A stretch of 64,000 nt of DNA from Anniella stebbinsi. Lineage: Eukaryota; Chordata; Lepidosauria; Squamata; Anniellidae. Positions 44,060 through 55,700 of the stretch are shown piece after piece. The position numbers and the translations under genes were made by a program. The stretch spans positions 15,183,001-15,247,000 of the forward strand of contig JARDYH010000002.1 in assembly GCA_029215795.1 (NCBI GenBank). Direction: 5' to 3'. Below the pieces are notes generated by a model that searched no databases, was not told the DNA's origin, and saw only the letters and a program-made list of their open reading frames with translations. Position 1 is the first letter of the stretch. The number at the start of each line of letters is the position of its first letter.

Positions 44060-44394
44060 CAGGGGTGCGGAATCTCTATCAGCCTGAGGGCCGAAATCCA
44101 TTTAACATGAGCTCCCCGAGACTAAGTTCCATTGATGGGCCGGACCGAAGGCATAAGAGGTGGAGCCAAAAACGCCAGCATGTTTCAGCTTAAAGCTGTC
44201 ACTGCCAGTAACAGAGCCTTAGGAGAGGTGTGTCTATTTTTTAGAATGGGGTAAAAGCTGCATAAAACCTGGGAAAACCACCAAATGGTTGGTGGTGGGT
44301 TGGAAGGAGGTGGGACTAGAGGAATGGGACATGCCCATCTGGGGAATCTTAAAGGGCTGGATCAGGACCGCAGGCCTGGGTTCCTGCATCCCTG
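44060..44394 (+). mobile_element. hAT-like MITE, caggggtg ends
   Basis: Ends caggggtgcggaatctc and gttcctgcatccctg are inverted. Flanking octamers acctaacc and gcctaccc match at 6 of 8. The interior aaagctgtcactgccagtaac is shared with 27577-27842; 49880-50225 is a relative. Non-coding. Confidence 0.7.
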
Positions 44395-44397
44395 GCC

Positions 44398-44660
44398 TAC
44401 CCCATTTGAGCCTGCTGGATCAAGGCAAAGGTTCATCTAATCTAGCCTTCAGTGTCTAAGAGCCAGATGCTTTGGGGAAGCCCACAAGCCAGAGACAAAG
44501 GCAGTAGCCTTGCCTTACTGTTGACCCCTTCCTGCAGCAATGAGTATGTTCAAAGATATACTGCTTCTGAACATGGAGGTTCCATTTGGCTAATAGCCTT
44601 TAATTAGCCCACCTTCCATGAATTTGTCCAATCCTTTTTCTTTCTTTTTTGAAATTCCAT
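44398..44660 (-). mobile_element. CR1/L3-like LINE 3' end, reversed and diverged
   Basis: gcctgctggatcaaggcaaag and tccatgaatttgtccaatcc are the reversed diagnostic blocks. It abuts the forward CR1 tail at 44661, the same head-to-head arrangement as 29768/30057. Confidence 0.55.
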
Positions 44661-44828
44661 GGCCATTGCCACAACAGGTGGCAAAGCATGATGTTAAGCG
44701 GGATGGCCACCTATCAGTCAAACTGTAGTAGTGGCTTTCCTGCATCTGCATGGGGTCAGACTGGATGACCTTTGAGGTCCTTCCCAACTCTGTAGTTCTA
44801 TGATTCTGTTCTATGTCTGCCCTGAATC
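44661..44828 (+). mobile_element. CR1 LINE 3' end
   Basis: ggactggatgacctttgagg-type words (gactggatgacctttgagg, ccttcccaactctgtag) end in ttctatgattctgttctatg, the CR1 octamer tail. 5' truncated. Confidence 0.8.
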
Positions 44829-46038
44829 TACTGTCAATCAATTTTATTATTGTTTATATAGCATCCTGGCATGTACATGGCATTCCACAGAGTACAAGAG
44901 GACAGCTCCCTGCCCCAATGAGTTTACAATCTCACATTTGATTCAGAGGAGACAATAGAGAAAGAAAAAAGAAGGGGCAGGGAGGGTGGAGAAGTAATAT
45001 ATGGTTGTTTCATTTGCATGATTAAACTTAATTAAAGGCTGAGATGCAATTTGATTGGGGATGATCTCATGCTCTAGTACTATTACCAATACATATATAT
45101 ATATATATATATATATGCTTGTTAGACAGATTAAATTGTTAGCATTTTTCAAATAATGTATTCCCTTACTAGCCCCTCTTTGTTTTCTATTTGATTTCTT
45201 AGAATTGTTCTGCACTGAGTTTGTAATTATTACACTATTTGAGGGTAGCTATTTTGGCAGACTGGTAATATCATACCTGAAATTGGATTCTGGGGTCACT
45301 CTGCCCTTCTGCAAGCAATGGAAATGTCCCAACTTTCCCCCCAATATTTACTTTCTAAACTATGTTTTGGCATTTGTCTTTGCAGCAGGAGATCATAATC
45401 GAGCGACAATGTTCATTCCCAACGAAATTATCACTTCTATTTTTATACATTTGCAAAGGACACTATTTATTGCTACACAGGAAGGAGAAAGAAGTCAAAG
45501 ATTTAATTAACTGCCAACATTATTCTGAAGGCTTCTTGGGTCCCTACATTAGATTCCAACAAAGTCTAACATTCCAGGACACCGTGTACATGCCTCATTA
45601 AAGCTCAAGTCTCCAACATGGCGCTCATGTGCACCAAGGCACCCAGATTTCCTCCTCTTAGTACCTACTAGGATTCCTGCCCCTACTGAATTGGGAGACT
45701 GGCATGGTGCAAAGCGAAGTTCTGCCCTCCAGTGCCATCTTGGTCTGGGTTCAAGAAATTGAGCTTAGTGTTTTGGAGCACAGCCCCACCTCTCCCTTGT
45801 ACGTCGGTTCTTGCGCAAGTTACTTTTCTTGTAATCTCACCCGTTTGCCTTCTGGGAAATGAGTGACCAGCCATGTTTACCAAGGCAACCATTTTATGAA
45901 GAGGGAAGCCCCACTCCCCCGTGGCAGGCATTACATGAGAGCATCCACAACTTCCTCTTAAATTTCAAATGTGCCCAGAGCCACAAAAAAATGATTGGGG
46001 ACAGCTGAATTTAAGGACCTCAACTAGTCAGCATAACA
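44829..46038. other. Unassigned, possibly unique DNA with (AT)n
   Basis: (AT)n at 45091-45117. The block 45360-45520 is AT-rich and non-repetitive by eye (cgaaattatcacttctattt, gcaaaggacactatttatt) and is a candidate conserved non-coding segment. The overlapping 80-100-codon frames there have no recognisable domain. Confidence 0.4.
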
Positions 46039-46480
46039 AATACTTTTACCTGAGGCAGTGGCAACCCACTGCAAGTCAGAGAGTAGTCAATACTTGGCTC
46101 CCTCAACCAATGGTCTGACTTGATGGAAAAGCTGCTTCATGTGTCAAAGCAAAAAGAGAAGGTGGCTTGTTTGCTCAACAGTAGGGATGGAAGAAGAATT
46201 CAGCCAAGGATGGTCAACTCTGCATTTATCCAGGATGTTTTGCATCCTGGAGGTCCAATGTTCACTCCCTGGTATCTCCAGGTAGCGTTGGATAAGTCCA
46301 GTGGAGTCCAGTGGAGGCTGCTGGCTCCAATTTCAGCAGGATTGTGAATCCATTCCAGGTTTCAGTCAGAACTAAACAAAACTCTAAAGGAGCTTTCCAA
46401 AGTGCTGACCCCTATCCAAAATGGGTTCAGCACCTTCTGTTCTACCACTGAGCTACAGTCCCTCTGCCCCAAATATGGAA
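46039..46480. mobile_element. Cluster of SINE fragments and a cagtggagg repeat
   Basis: 46045-46145 is a forward tRNA-SINE 3' fragment (caaccaatggtctgacttg). 46185-46300 is a forward SINE body fragment (ggtatctccaggtagcg). 46309-46418 is the cagtggaggctgctggctcc repeat. 46425-46475 is a reversed SINE head (ctaccactgagctacagtcc, inverse of a tRNA-type A box). None is complete. Confidence 0.55.
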
Positions 46481-46803
46481 CAGTTCATAACTATGCATAT
46501 CATTATTATTCAAAGGTCTCTTTTCTTTGTAATTCCAATGTTTGTATATGTGGCAACAAAGGAAGCAAGAAAGCATTGGCTTTGGGTCAAGTCAGAGCAA
46601 AACAACAATCAGCCAGATTCTTTGGCTTGATTAACCTCCTTTTTTGTTACTTATCTGGTGGGCTTCTCTGGTGGTCATGTGACAGGCCAAAATACATGGC
46701 TGGTGGGCTGAATTCGGGTTGGTAGGTCAACGGTTTGGCAGACCTGGGTTGGGTTATGAAGCAAAGTGGAGATATGGGAACTATACATTGGTATACATGG
46801 TAA
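46481..46803. other. Unassigned DNA
   Basis: Nothing recognised. Confidence 0.4.
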
Positions 46804-46811
46804 GTGCTGAG

Positions 46812-47209
46812 TAGGGATGTCATGGGAGTCTAAAAGAGGGTGTGGAATCTGGCGGATTCCCACCACATGGCCTCCCAGACTCCAGTCCAGACTGTGCAAG
46901 CCACCATTTTGTGTAAAAATGGCAGCTCGATCTTTTATATAAAGGGCCTTTTACACAAATGGCGACCATAAAGCAGCCATTTCTGCAAGATTGCCATTTA
47001 AACGGACCATTTACACCTGTAATCTTGCGTAAATAGTTGCTTTGTGACCACCATTTGCATAAAAGGCCCTTTACATAAAAGAACAAGCCATCATTTTTAC
47101 ACAAAATGGTGGCTCACGGAAGGATCACACCCACCATGCAGACACAAGTGGCCAGGTGGGTCCAGCAAGTGGTGCGTGAAACGGACTGGGGTAAATCCAT
47201 TCATCCCTA
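46812..47209. mobile_element. hAT-like palindromic MITE, perfect 8-bp TSD
   Basis: Ends tagggatg and catcccta, flanked by gtgctgag on both sides (46804-46811, 47210-47217). The interior carries inverted blocks ccaccattttgtgtaaaaat and atttttacacaaaatggtgg, plus aagggccttttac and aaaggccctttac. The entire element is a hairpin of about 400 bp. Non-coding. Confidence 0.9.
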
Positions 47210-47217
47210 GTGCTGAG

Positions 47218-47494
47218 AATAGTTAGAAGGGCCATACTTCAGCAGTAGACTATGTTTGCATGAAGAACGTCCCAGAAGACATTGTGCTGCCTGAGACAAA
47301 GAACAAGGTGGTGGGGGCCCCTCCCATCCTATGTACAACTGGACTGGCAGATAATGAAGCAGCATCCTGAAGACTGCAGGTTAACTGCAAGAATGCAAAG
47401 TTAGCTGCATTGCACACCAGTCTCTTCTCCCACTGCTGCCTCCCACCATCTGCCAACTGATGTGACTGCCTAATGGTAGGGTTGGCCCTGTACC
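47218..47494. other. Unassigned short spacer
   Basis: Nothing recognised. Confidence 0.35.
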
Positions 47495-47603
47495 CTGGCA
47501 TCTCCAGGTGAGATTCCTATTTTAAACTCTGAGGAGCTGCTGCCTGTCAGTGTGGACAATACTGACCTAGATGGACTGATGGTCTGACCCTAAGGCAGCT
47601 TCC
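47495..47603 (+). mobile_element. tRNA-SINE 3' fragment
   Basis: ctggcatctccaggtgag, gtgtggacaatactgacc and gatggactgatggtctgacc appear in SINE order; the promoter head is absent and the tail is replaced by a palindromic MITE. Confidence 0.65.
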
Positions 47604-47712
47604 CCCAATCTGGGGCCCTCCAGACATTCTGGACCTCAACTCCCAACAGCCCCATCCAGCATAGCTAATGGCCAGGAATTCTGGAAGTTGTCGTCTGAAA
47701 TGTCTGGACGCC
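47604..47712. mobile_element. Palindromic hAT-like MITE
   Basis: ccagacattctggacctc and gtctgaaatgtctggac are inverted around ccatccagcatagctaatgg. Same type as 43378. Confidence 0.6.
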
Positions 47713-47825
47713 ACCAAATTGAGTAAGCTACCCTCAGACCTGTGATACAGTTTGACAAATGTAGTTAAGCAGAAGAGGACTTTTAAGTTGTCCGGATGGA
47801 GGACCGCCTGAGAATTGTAAGATGC

Positions 47826-48045
47826 CATTTATTTATTTTATTTTGTTACATTTACTACCCACCTTTCCTCCAAGGACCTAAGGCAGTGTGCATGATCATT
47901 CTCCTCTCCATTTTATCCTCAAAACAACAACTCTGTGAGGTAGGCTAGGCTGAGGGTCATTGACTGGCCCAAAGTCACCTAGTGGGCTTCATGACTAGAA
48001 CCCGGGTCTACTGAGTCCCAATCCTACACTTTAACCATGATGCCG
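47826..48045 (-). mobile_element. Sauria-type SINE, reversed
   Basis: Tail words at the left (atttactacccacctttcc), then ctgtgaggtaggctaggctg and gcccaaagtcacctagtggg, and the reversed B box region (gactagaacccgggtc) near 47993-48009. Complete or nearly so. Confidence 0.88.
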
Positions 48046-49879
48046 CACCGGTGCTCAGTGAGCTTTAAGCTTCTTGTGAGAAAGAATGGCTGTCAGTGCG
48101 ATAGATCAACACAAACCCCACTGCCGATGGGTGTCTATACAGCACAATACAATGTGTTTGCTAGGCTTTGTATGCGTGACTCATCAGACTTCTTTTATGC
48201 AGCCTCTTCTTCCATTTCACTCTTCTCTCGTTCCCATCCGCCTCTCTCTTCCGAACCCCAGGACACGCTGCTAAAGCAGCCGACAGCCCACATTTTTAAC
48301 ACATCATTCAGATGGAGGGTGTGTGTGGGGGGGGAACGAGGGCTAGAGTTATAAACGAGGAAGAATAAATAGGGAATCATAAAGCATGATAAAAATCACA
48401 GAGGCTCTGATTTCCTTTCACCTCTTCCATTTTCTATTGTACCTGACAGCCGCTTTAACACCATCTAATTTCCAGCACTGGAAATGCAGAGTGGAAAGTC
48501 AATCAGAGCAACAGATAAAGATGTAACCATTAATATTAACCGCCCAGAACTATTATATCTCACCTCTTTGTTATAGAAAGACTCTGAGAGCATACGCTGG
48601 CCTGCCTCCCAATGAATTGAACTGGAAACCCATCCTTCCGTGTCCTCTTGTTCTTTAGATGTGGGGGGGGGGGGCACAGAAGGACGCAGCAAGTGCTATG
48701 TTTCAGAGATATATCAGATGCTTCCTTTCTAAAATGAGAGGAACAGGGCTCCCCAAATTGGCTATTTGACCGAGACATTTATCTTCCTAGTCCAAGGTAT
48801 GTGGAGACTGTTTGTATCACAGTTGGGTTGCATGTCATGTGGGTTATGCCACTGAAAGAGATGCAGAAAATCGGACATGTTTGCAATGCAAGGAGAAGAG
48901 GGCTTTCAGGAAATTTGGGAGGGATGCAGCCCATGGATGGCTCCATTTTATGTGTCTGCTCCCTATTTGTTTTTTTCTCTCAAATGTCCCTTCAAATGCA
49001 AGGCATTCTGGGAAATCTAAAATGGTGGACATCAGCCAAACGAAGGGTTGAGCAGCTCTAATATGTTTGCCACCTCAAAAATTCCTGAAAATATGAAAGG
49101 GAAGGTAGTTTCACCCATTGCCATCTTGAGACATTTTGCTCTGCTTGGCTCCAGTCAACACTATAAAACAAAAGTCTTTCTGTGGCATTCAGGCACTAAT
49201 TCGTGCCTTCATCCAGCCCTCCCAACTCCCCAGTCATGGTGCCACCGAAAGCAGGTAACTTCAACCTGCTATATGGAGAGGACAGTCCTGGGGGTAATCT
49301 TCACGACACCAGGTTGGTGCCACTTCCCTCTTCAGCCCCAGGGTGTTCCTTCTCCCAGGGTGTTATCAGGTAATACTGATGCCGACAAGGGAGTATGGGG
49401 TTTCTGGGTGGCCATCTGGGTCCCGGAGCCACCCCTGCCCTCTTCCTGGTGGAAGGAGACCAATCGCTGGATGCCTTCCACCAGGCTCCACCCCCAGGTT
49501 GACCCTGGATTTACCATGGAGCAAGGTTCCATGGCGAAAGCACGGTGTTGATGTTGCTCCATTTGAAAAAGTCGGGTAAATCCCTGACTTTTTCAAATTG
49601 AAGCATCGTGGGGAAGCCCCACAGAGGCTGTGAAGTTGCACTTGCATAGTCTAACTGACGTGGCGCAGATCTGCAGCCACAGTGGGACTTTCCCCACATA
49701 TAGGCAGCCCCCTGGTTTCACACCTGCTTTTGACACTTAACACCTTCTCCCAAATTTGGGTTGAACTTTCTCCCTTTCAAAACTTTGGCCCAGCTCTAAT
49801 GTAGCGAATCCTTCATCAACATCTTGAGATTTTATCCTTCATGCAAGCGCACATGAAGGATTCAGATGTAGTCACGCCC
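48046..49879. other. Unassigned DNA, candidate unique blocks and a hairpin
   Basis: The block 48440-48560 (cgctttaacaccatctaatt, taaccattaatattaaccgc) is non-repetitive by eye. A G run lies at 48664-48673. A hairpin at 49561-49598 pairs atttgaaaaagtc with gactttttcaaat. The 167-codon plus frame at 49048 overlaps minus frames and shows no domain. Confidence 0.4.
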
Positions 49880-50225
49880 GATCTCTTTCAGCAGCCTCAG
49901 AGCCAAATTCAATTTTGGAGAAGCTCTTGGGAGTCAGAACTCTAGTGGAGGAGGCAAAGACAAAGGGGGCAGGGCCAAAATACCAGCTGTGAAGGTTTGA
50001 GGCCTACAGGCAAACTAAAAAGGTTAAGTCTTAGAGGCCTGAAGGTTTCTGTTGGGAGGGGTTCTCCCTGAAAAAAGTAGCTTCATTCCCTGGTTAAGTT
50101 TTTCTTCAGATTTCAACATTTTTTTTAATGCTGGGGGGTGGGGGACTGTGCAAAAGCCATTTAGGGCTAGATTTGGCCCCTTGGAAGGCTGGATTTGGCT
50201 CCCAAGCCTGAGGTTCCCCACCCCT
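49880..50225 (+). mobile_element. hAT-like MITE interrupted by an LTR fragment
   Basis: Right end gaggttccccacccctg (to 50225) is the caggggtg-type terminus, and 49890-49980 carries the body words gagccaaattcaattttgg. Between them, 49987-50110 is homologous to the start of the solo LTR at 32060 (tgtgaaggtttgaggc, cctggttaagttt). Confidence 0.55.
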
Positions 50226-50265
50226 GGTTGAAGTTATCTGCTTCATGGCTAACTTACATGTCAAT

Positions 50266-50511
50266 GGCCTGTTCAGATGACACTTCTGGTTCTGTGGTTA
50301 GCAAAACTGTGGTTCTCTGGGGTTAGCACTAACCACAAACCATGCTGTCACACACAACACTGTAAGCCATGGTTACAGCTGCTAACCCTGCTACAGACAG
50401 TCTGATAGTGATTAGTGAGTGAGCAAGGTTTAGCACAATGCATTGCATTGCACAAGACCCTTTAAACCTTGCTGCTTAACCAAAAGCCTTAACCAGCAGG
50501 CTGAACAGGCC
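50266..50511 (+). mobile_element. MITE with 4-bp TSD (copy 1)
   Basis: Ends ggcctgttcagatgacac and ctgaacaggcc are inverted; flanked by caat on both sides (50262-50265, 50512-50515). The interior has ggttagc/gctaacc-type words. Copy 2 (54412) also shows a flush 4-bp duplication. Non-coding. Confidence 0.7.
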
Positions 50512-50589
50512 CAATAATTTCAGTGTGTCTACTCTCAGCGAAACAAAGGATGGATCCAACCCGAGAATAATAATCTTTTTTTATTCCTT

Positions 50590-51083
50590 ACACCTATGAG
50601 TCTTCTGGGATGGGGGGAAGGATCTCAGCATTTTCAGCTTCTGGGATCCTCCCCCAGTTTTCTAACGCCAGCGCAACATCCTAGAAGTCTGGCATGGCAT
50701 CCGCCCCTCCTGAGGAGGAGATGGTCGTGCAATTGTGTGGCCCCAATACCTTTAAAAGAAAAATTTGAAGTCCGCACCTTGGGATGGCAAAAATGCTGGG
50801 GCCCCACCCCTGATGGGCACAGAGCCCCCCCCAGACAGCTCCGTCCGCATTTCCTGAGGCCCACTACTCACGTGGTGCAGGTAGAATCCAGGAGCTCACA
50901 CCACACCATCCGTGGTCCTTGGGGTTGTTCCAGGACTGCAGGAAAAACCTGGAAAAGTGCTGTCCATTTTATCTTGGAGAAAGTGATTATTCCCAGTTGA
51001 CCCTGGGATCACCTGTGTGTCATTTGGATGCACAGGGATGACCTCAAGCTAACCCCGGGATAAATGGATGGTGTAGACATGGC
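50590..51083 (+). mobile_element. MITE related to 61717
   Basis: Right end ggatggtgtagacatggcc resembles the family terminus. The body has gatgggcacagagcc, gcaggaaaaacctgg and ggatgcacagggatgacc in the family order. The left end is unclear. Confidence 0.5.
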
Positions 51084-51731
51084 CTTAGACTCAGGATTCC
51101 AACCTGGTCTGTAACCCTATGCTAGTTCAAAACATGTTTCTCGTTTCCATCTTTTCTGGGTGATAGTTGTATCTTGCCATGGCCGAAGCTGATTGATAGG
51201 CAAATCACAAATGACACTCCATTTCAAAAACTGGACATTGCTATCAATTAGGAGAGGGAGAAATAATGGGGATGTAGGTTCTTTACTAAGAGAGGGACAT
51301 GCCACACTGGGCAACCATTGCTTCTCTAGAGCCCGTGCAAGGAGAATCAACCCCTTCACCCAGGCAAAAGCACACCTGCTTGATAAATGAGATAAAGGAA
51401 TAGAAAGTCAACATTTAAGAAATCAAAGATGTGAAGGTTGAAATTAAGTTGCTAAAGCAAATTCTTCAGAGCAGCAACCAAAATGCTAATCATGAGAAAA
51501 GAGAAATTAATGGACAATAACAAAGAAGGGGCTTTAGGACCTGCCCACAGCCAGGCAGATTAAGCAATTGAATGTGGAAATAAGGAATATTATTAGTCAA
51601 GGATGAAGTTCTCAATCAGGGATGTCAATGAGATGCACAGTTCTTTGGGTTAGAACATGACCTTCAATGACTCATAATATTTGCTTCAAATACAAAGCAA
51701 TGATTACAGTCCCCTGAGTTCTACTTCAGCT
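51084..51731. other. Unassigned DNA
   Basis: No repeats or exons recognised. Confidence 0.4.
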
Positions 51732-51978
51732 TAGGGATGCATGAGAAATTGTTCACACCTCCCGGAACCAAACACAGATTTGAATGCAAACTCTAGTTGA
51801 AGTCCATAGATTACTGAGCTAGTCATGTGATTTATAGAACAACAACAAACACATACATTCAAAGATGAGTACATTTGGGGGGAAATGTATGAAAACATGG
51901 GTACTTTTTAAAAATGCACACAAGTAAAAAAAATGCATATATTTCAAGAATGTGGACAATTGATGTATACATTTGGGG
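51732..51978 (+). mobile_element. hAT-like fragment, tagggatgc end
   Basis: Left end tagggatgcatgagaaattg. The interior has aaaatgcacac and atgcatat words like other AT-rich members. Cut on the right by a SINE at 51979, so the other end was not found. Confidence 0.4.
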
Positions 51979-51979
51979 A

Positions 51980-52021
<42 letters not shown>

Positions 52022-52235
52022 TCCCACTTTTTTTCCTCCTTAAGGAACCCAAGGTACATAATCTTCATCCTCTCCATTTAATCCTCACAACAACAACCCT
52101 GTGAGTTAGGCTGGTCTGAGAGTCTGTGACTGGGCCAAAGTCACTCAGTGGGCTTCCATGGCCGAGTGGGGACCAAAACCCAGATCTCCCAAACTTCCAG
52201 TCTAACGCTGTATCCACTACTCCACACGTGGTCAT
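51979..52235 (-). mobile_element. Sauria-type SINE, reversed, (ATT)n tail
   Basis: An (ATT)n tail at 51980-52021 is followed by tttcccactttttttcctcc, ctgtgagttaggctggtctg, gccaaagtcactcagtggg and the reversed promoter region to about 52235 (gtatccactactccacacg). Complete. Confidence 0.9.
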
Positions 52236-52390
52236 GAAAATATATAATACTTCTTGGGTGAAAAAAACCAAAACCAATCTGATATGGTCATAAATTGGAA
52301 GGAGCTTTTGAGATGGAAAATGGAGAACTTTGATGGCCATTAGAAGTATTTCTAAAAGGTAGCAAGGGAACAAATGAAAGCCTATTAGAA

Positions 52391-52504
52391 CAGCCTTCCC
52401 CAGCCTCGCATCCTCCAGATATGTTGGACAATTTCAATCATTCCCAGTCAATATGACCAGTTGTCCAACATCTCTGGAGGGCACAGGTTGGGAAAAGATG
52501 TCCT
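52391..52504. mobile_element. Palindromic hAT-like MITE
   Basis: cagccttccccagcctcgc to gggaaaagatgtcctg, with tccagatatgttggac and gtccaacatctctgga inverted around the centre. Confidence 0.6.
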
Positions 52505-53811
52505 GATATGTCTCCAGTTATCCCCTTGATCACTTTTAAAACATCCTTCCAATGATCTTGTCTAATTCTACACTGCCATTGGCTATGTTGGCTGGGGGTG
52601 GAAGGAGCTGCAGTCCCAACATCCTCAGTCCAGTTCTGGGATCATCCCCAGAGCAATGATTCAAACAGCAGGTAATCGGAGAGGTAGGTAAATTTGAGGC
52701 ACCTCTGGATCTGGTGTCATTGTCTTTTTGAACCAATCCTGATAGAAAGATGCAGCAGAAGGTCCTGTTCACCACAGAAGACCTCTTGGAAGAAAATGCT
52801 CCCAAGGCCTCAGAGGAGTCTTACGTTACTCAATTAAGTGATTTCTTATGGCACAAAGTAATTTTCGAAAGCTGTACTAATTGTATGCTCCCAGCTTACT
52901 CAGCCCAGGCCTAAAGTTACCAGCCCTGGCCACCGTGTATTAAACAGCAACGTCTTGTACCACAGCAATGTTACAGCTAAATTACTTACTTCCATGCCAG
53001 GAAAACATCCTTAGCTCTGGCTTATGAAGCCATTCTTAAAGGCATAGCTACAAAGCAAGGCCCAGTTGAAAAACCGGCAACCTTACCAGAGTCTCATGTG
53101 AGATCTTTCTATATGGATGAATGAGGGGTGAGGGAGAGAAAGGGGGCATTCAGCCTTTCTTATCTTTCTGCATAGATAATGGGATGTATACATATTTAGA
53201 GGTGCTTTTCAAAGGATCGTTTTTGCCTTTGGAGTGGGATGAGCTGTAGATTTAAAGGAATAAAGGGGTGCTCCCTTCAGCCTGTTGCATTCGCCCACAT
53301 AAAGAGGTCTGGAAACAGCATGAATCCTATCCATTTTCATGTCCTCACTGCTTTTGCCTCCCTCCTTCCCATTTTCATGCCTTTCTCCCCTAACGCGCTC
53401 CTGCTTCGGCACAGTATTATCCCTGGCTAGCTTTCAGAAGATGATCATCCAAGCAGCCCTTTGTTCTCTACCCCTTACATGTCTTGTCTGTAATTTAGAT
53501 AATTTCTCATGCTTGGCTTCATAATTGCCAAGTTGTGTACAATACCTTCCACCGCAAACACCCCTTCCCTCCAGCCCTCAAGCAAGACTGAAATACGCGG
53601 ATGAAATATGCTCCTTAGTCGAATACAACTTTTTTAAAGTACGCAGGCTGAGTACCTGCCCTTTTAAATCAATCCTCAGCTTTGCTGAACAGAAAGCCTA
53701 AACCCAGAGCTTGCATTTTTAATCATCATTACTGACTTACCAGATGCTGTGTGTATGTGTGTGCTATCTGGTGGGCATAATCCAGGAAAAACAGGACTGG
53801 ATCACACATGC
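52505..53811. other. Unassigned, possibly unique DNA
   Basis: A partial palindromic MITE lies at 52585-52650 (gctatgttggctggggg). The remainder to 53811 shows no repeat ends; 53210-53560 and 53590-53740 look non-repetitive by eye. No exon recognised. Confidence 0.4.
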
Positions 53812-53818
53812 AATTTCA

Positions 53819-54244
53819 TAGGGTGACCAACTGTCAGGATTTCCCCGGATTTGTCCTGGTTTTTGTTCTATTCTGGATGTCAGGGAGGATTTTCTGTGAT
53901 TTTCTATATTGTCCTGGAAAGACACACTTTCCCCTTTAAGGCCGCTATTAGCATTTTGGGAGGGAATGATGTGCTTTCTGGAGGCGCATCATTTCCCTCC
54001 CACTGCTCCAACCAGGACCTTAAATGGGAAAGTGTGTCATTCCCAAAGATTATAGAAAAGGCCCTGATTGGAGTAGTGGGGGGGGGGGGGCAGAAATGAC
54101 ACACTTTCCCCTCCTCCACTCCAATTGGGGCCTTTAAGGTGGCGGGGTGGGGGATGACGCTTTTTCCAGAGGCCCTGAAAAGTCACTTTCCTGCCCTGCC
54201 CACAGGTTGTCCTCTTTTTTGGTTTCCCAAATATGGTCACCCTA
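53819..54244 (+). mobile_element. hAT-like MITE, tagggtgacc family, 7-bp TSD
   Basis: Ends tagggtgaccaactg and ccaaatatggtcacccta, flanked by aatttca on both sides (53812-53818, 54245-54251). The expected 8-bp duplication is one base short, probably from later loss. The body matches 33889-34284. A G run at 54079-54090 interrupts it. Non-coding. Confidence 0.78.
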
Positions 54245-55009
54245 AATTTCATCACTTGATGACTATGGCTGTAATCCGTAGGGAAAGGTCCAAAGCTCAG
54301 GGATAGTACGCCTGTTTTGCATTCAGAAGCTCCCAGGTTTGATCCTTGGCATCTCCAGGTAGGGTTGGAAAAACTGCCTGAAACATTGGAGAGCCATTGC
54401 TGCCAGTCAGTGACCTTATTCAGGCAACACACTAAGCCATGATGGTTAAGTATTTTGAGCTAAACATTATGGCCAGAGGCAGTGCCGGGGGGGGGCATGA
54501 GGGGCAAGTGCCCCCCAAACAAGAGCTTGCCACCCCAGTTGCCACCCCAGTTGCTGGCAGAGCTGGCTTTACCAGGAGGGCTCACCCAGGCAAAGCAGCC
54601 TTGGCAAGACACAGCAAGGGTTAACAGCTAGCCTTGCCCGAAGCCAGGTGCCTGCGCTGTGGCCTTTGTTCTCCTAGGTTTCAGAGAAGGAGCGGGGTGG
54701 GAGCCACGTGGGCCAGGCTTGTGGCTGCGTTCTAGAAGCCAAAACTCAGCTGTTTTAGAGGAGAGAGAGGCGGCCTTAGCCCTCACTCAGCAGCAGGGTC
54801 AGGGAGCTAAGCAAGCTCAGGCGATTTCTGCTGATAATCACCTGCACTTTCCAGGTACTGGTAATAGTATTTTTTAAAAAATTCCATCATGACTTGTTAG
54901 GGCTATTAGCTGTATACGGACTTTTCTTTTATGTTGTTACTAAATCCCTTTAAGATCCCAGGCTGAAATGAGGAGTGGGGGAAGAATTTGTGGGAAAGGG
55001 ATGTTTAAG

Positions 55010-55700
55010 GCTTGTGTTGTGTTTAACCCTCATGTTTCTGAGCAGGAGAAGCAGCTGTCAGAAGGCTTAGCACAAGCAGACAGGGATCTTGAGTTTGATC
55101 CGGATCCTGGTACTGAAGAGGAAGCACTTCACACTCACACGCACTGGAAGCGTTCGTTAGATGGTTGTTAATTTCAAGCTGTTGTGAAAGGCAACTGATT
55201 TTGGTGTAGTTGAAAGAAAGAATACTTAAGCTATGAACTAAACAACACTTTTAATTCAGGCTAAACAAAGATGTGCAATTCAGAAAACACTTAAATGAAG
55301 CAAGGCAAACAAAACGTTGAAATTAACAATAACTAACGAACTCGCTTCTTCGTCAACTCTCCTTCTCTGAGGTCTGCTTGCTCTTTACTCTTAATCTCTC
55401 TGACCGGCGTGGTCTGTCTCTCATCCCTGTTCTCCTCAGACGCCGACGTTCCTTAGCATCTTTTAAAGTGTGCTCTTCCTCTTCCTCAGAGGATACGGAT
55501 GTGGTTACACCTGCTGGAGAGTCAGTGAGATCAGTACTCATTTCAGAGCGTTGATTCTCATCAGCTGGAAGAGAGGGGCTGTGAAGTGCTTCCTCTTCAG
55601 TACCAGGATCCGGATCAAACTCAAGATCCCTGTCTGCTTGTGCTAAGCCTTCTGACAGCTGCTTCTCCTGCTCAGAAACACGAGGGTTAAACACAACAGC
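55010..55700. repeat. Inverted repeat of coding-like sequence
   Basis: Left arm about 55010-55180 (plus) and right arm about 55334-55700 (minus) share about 120 bp of near-identical sequence (one or two differences), translating to EQEKQLSEGLAQADRD and FDPDPGTEEEALH on both. The left arm then lacks about 190 bp and both rejoin at ttcgttag...ttgttaatttcaa. The spacer is about 155 bp. Confidence 0.8.

Noticed and set aside
49048..49551. 167-codon plus-strand frame
   Set aside because: No domain, no splice context, and minus-strand frames overlap it; probably a stop-poor stretch.
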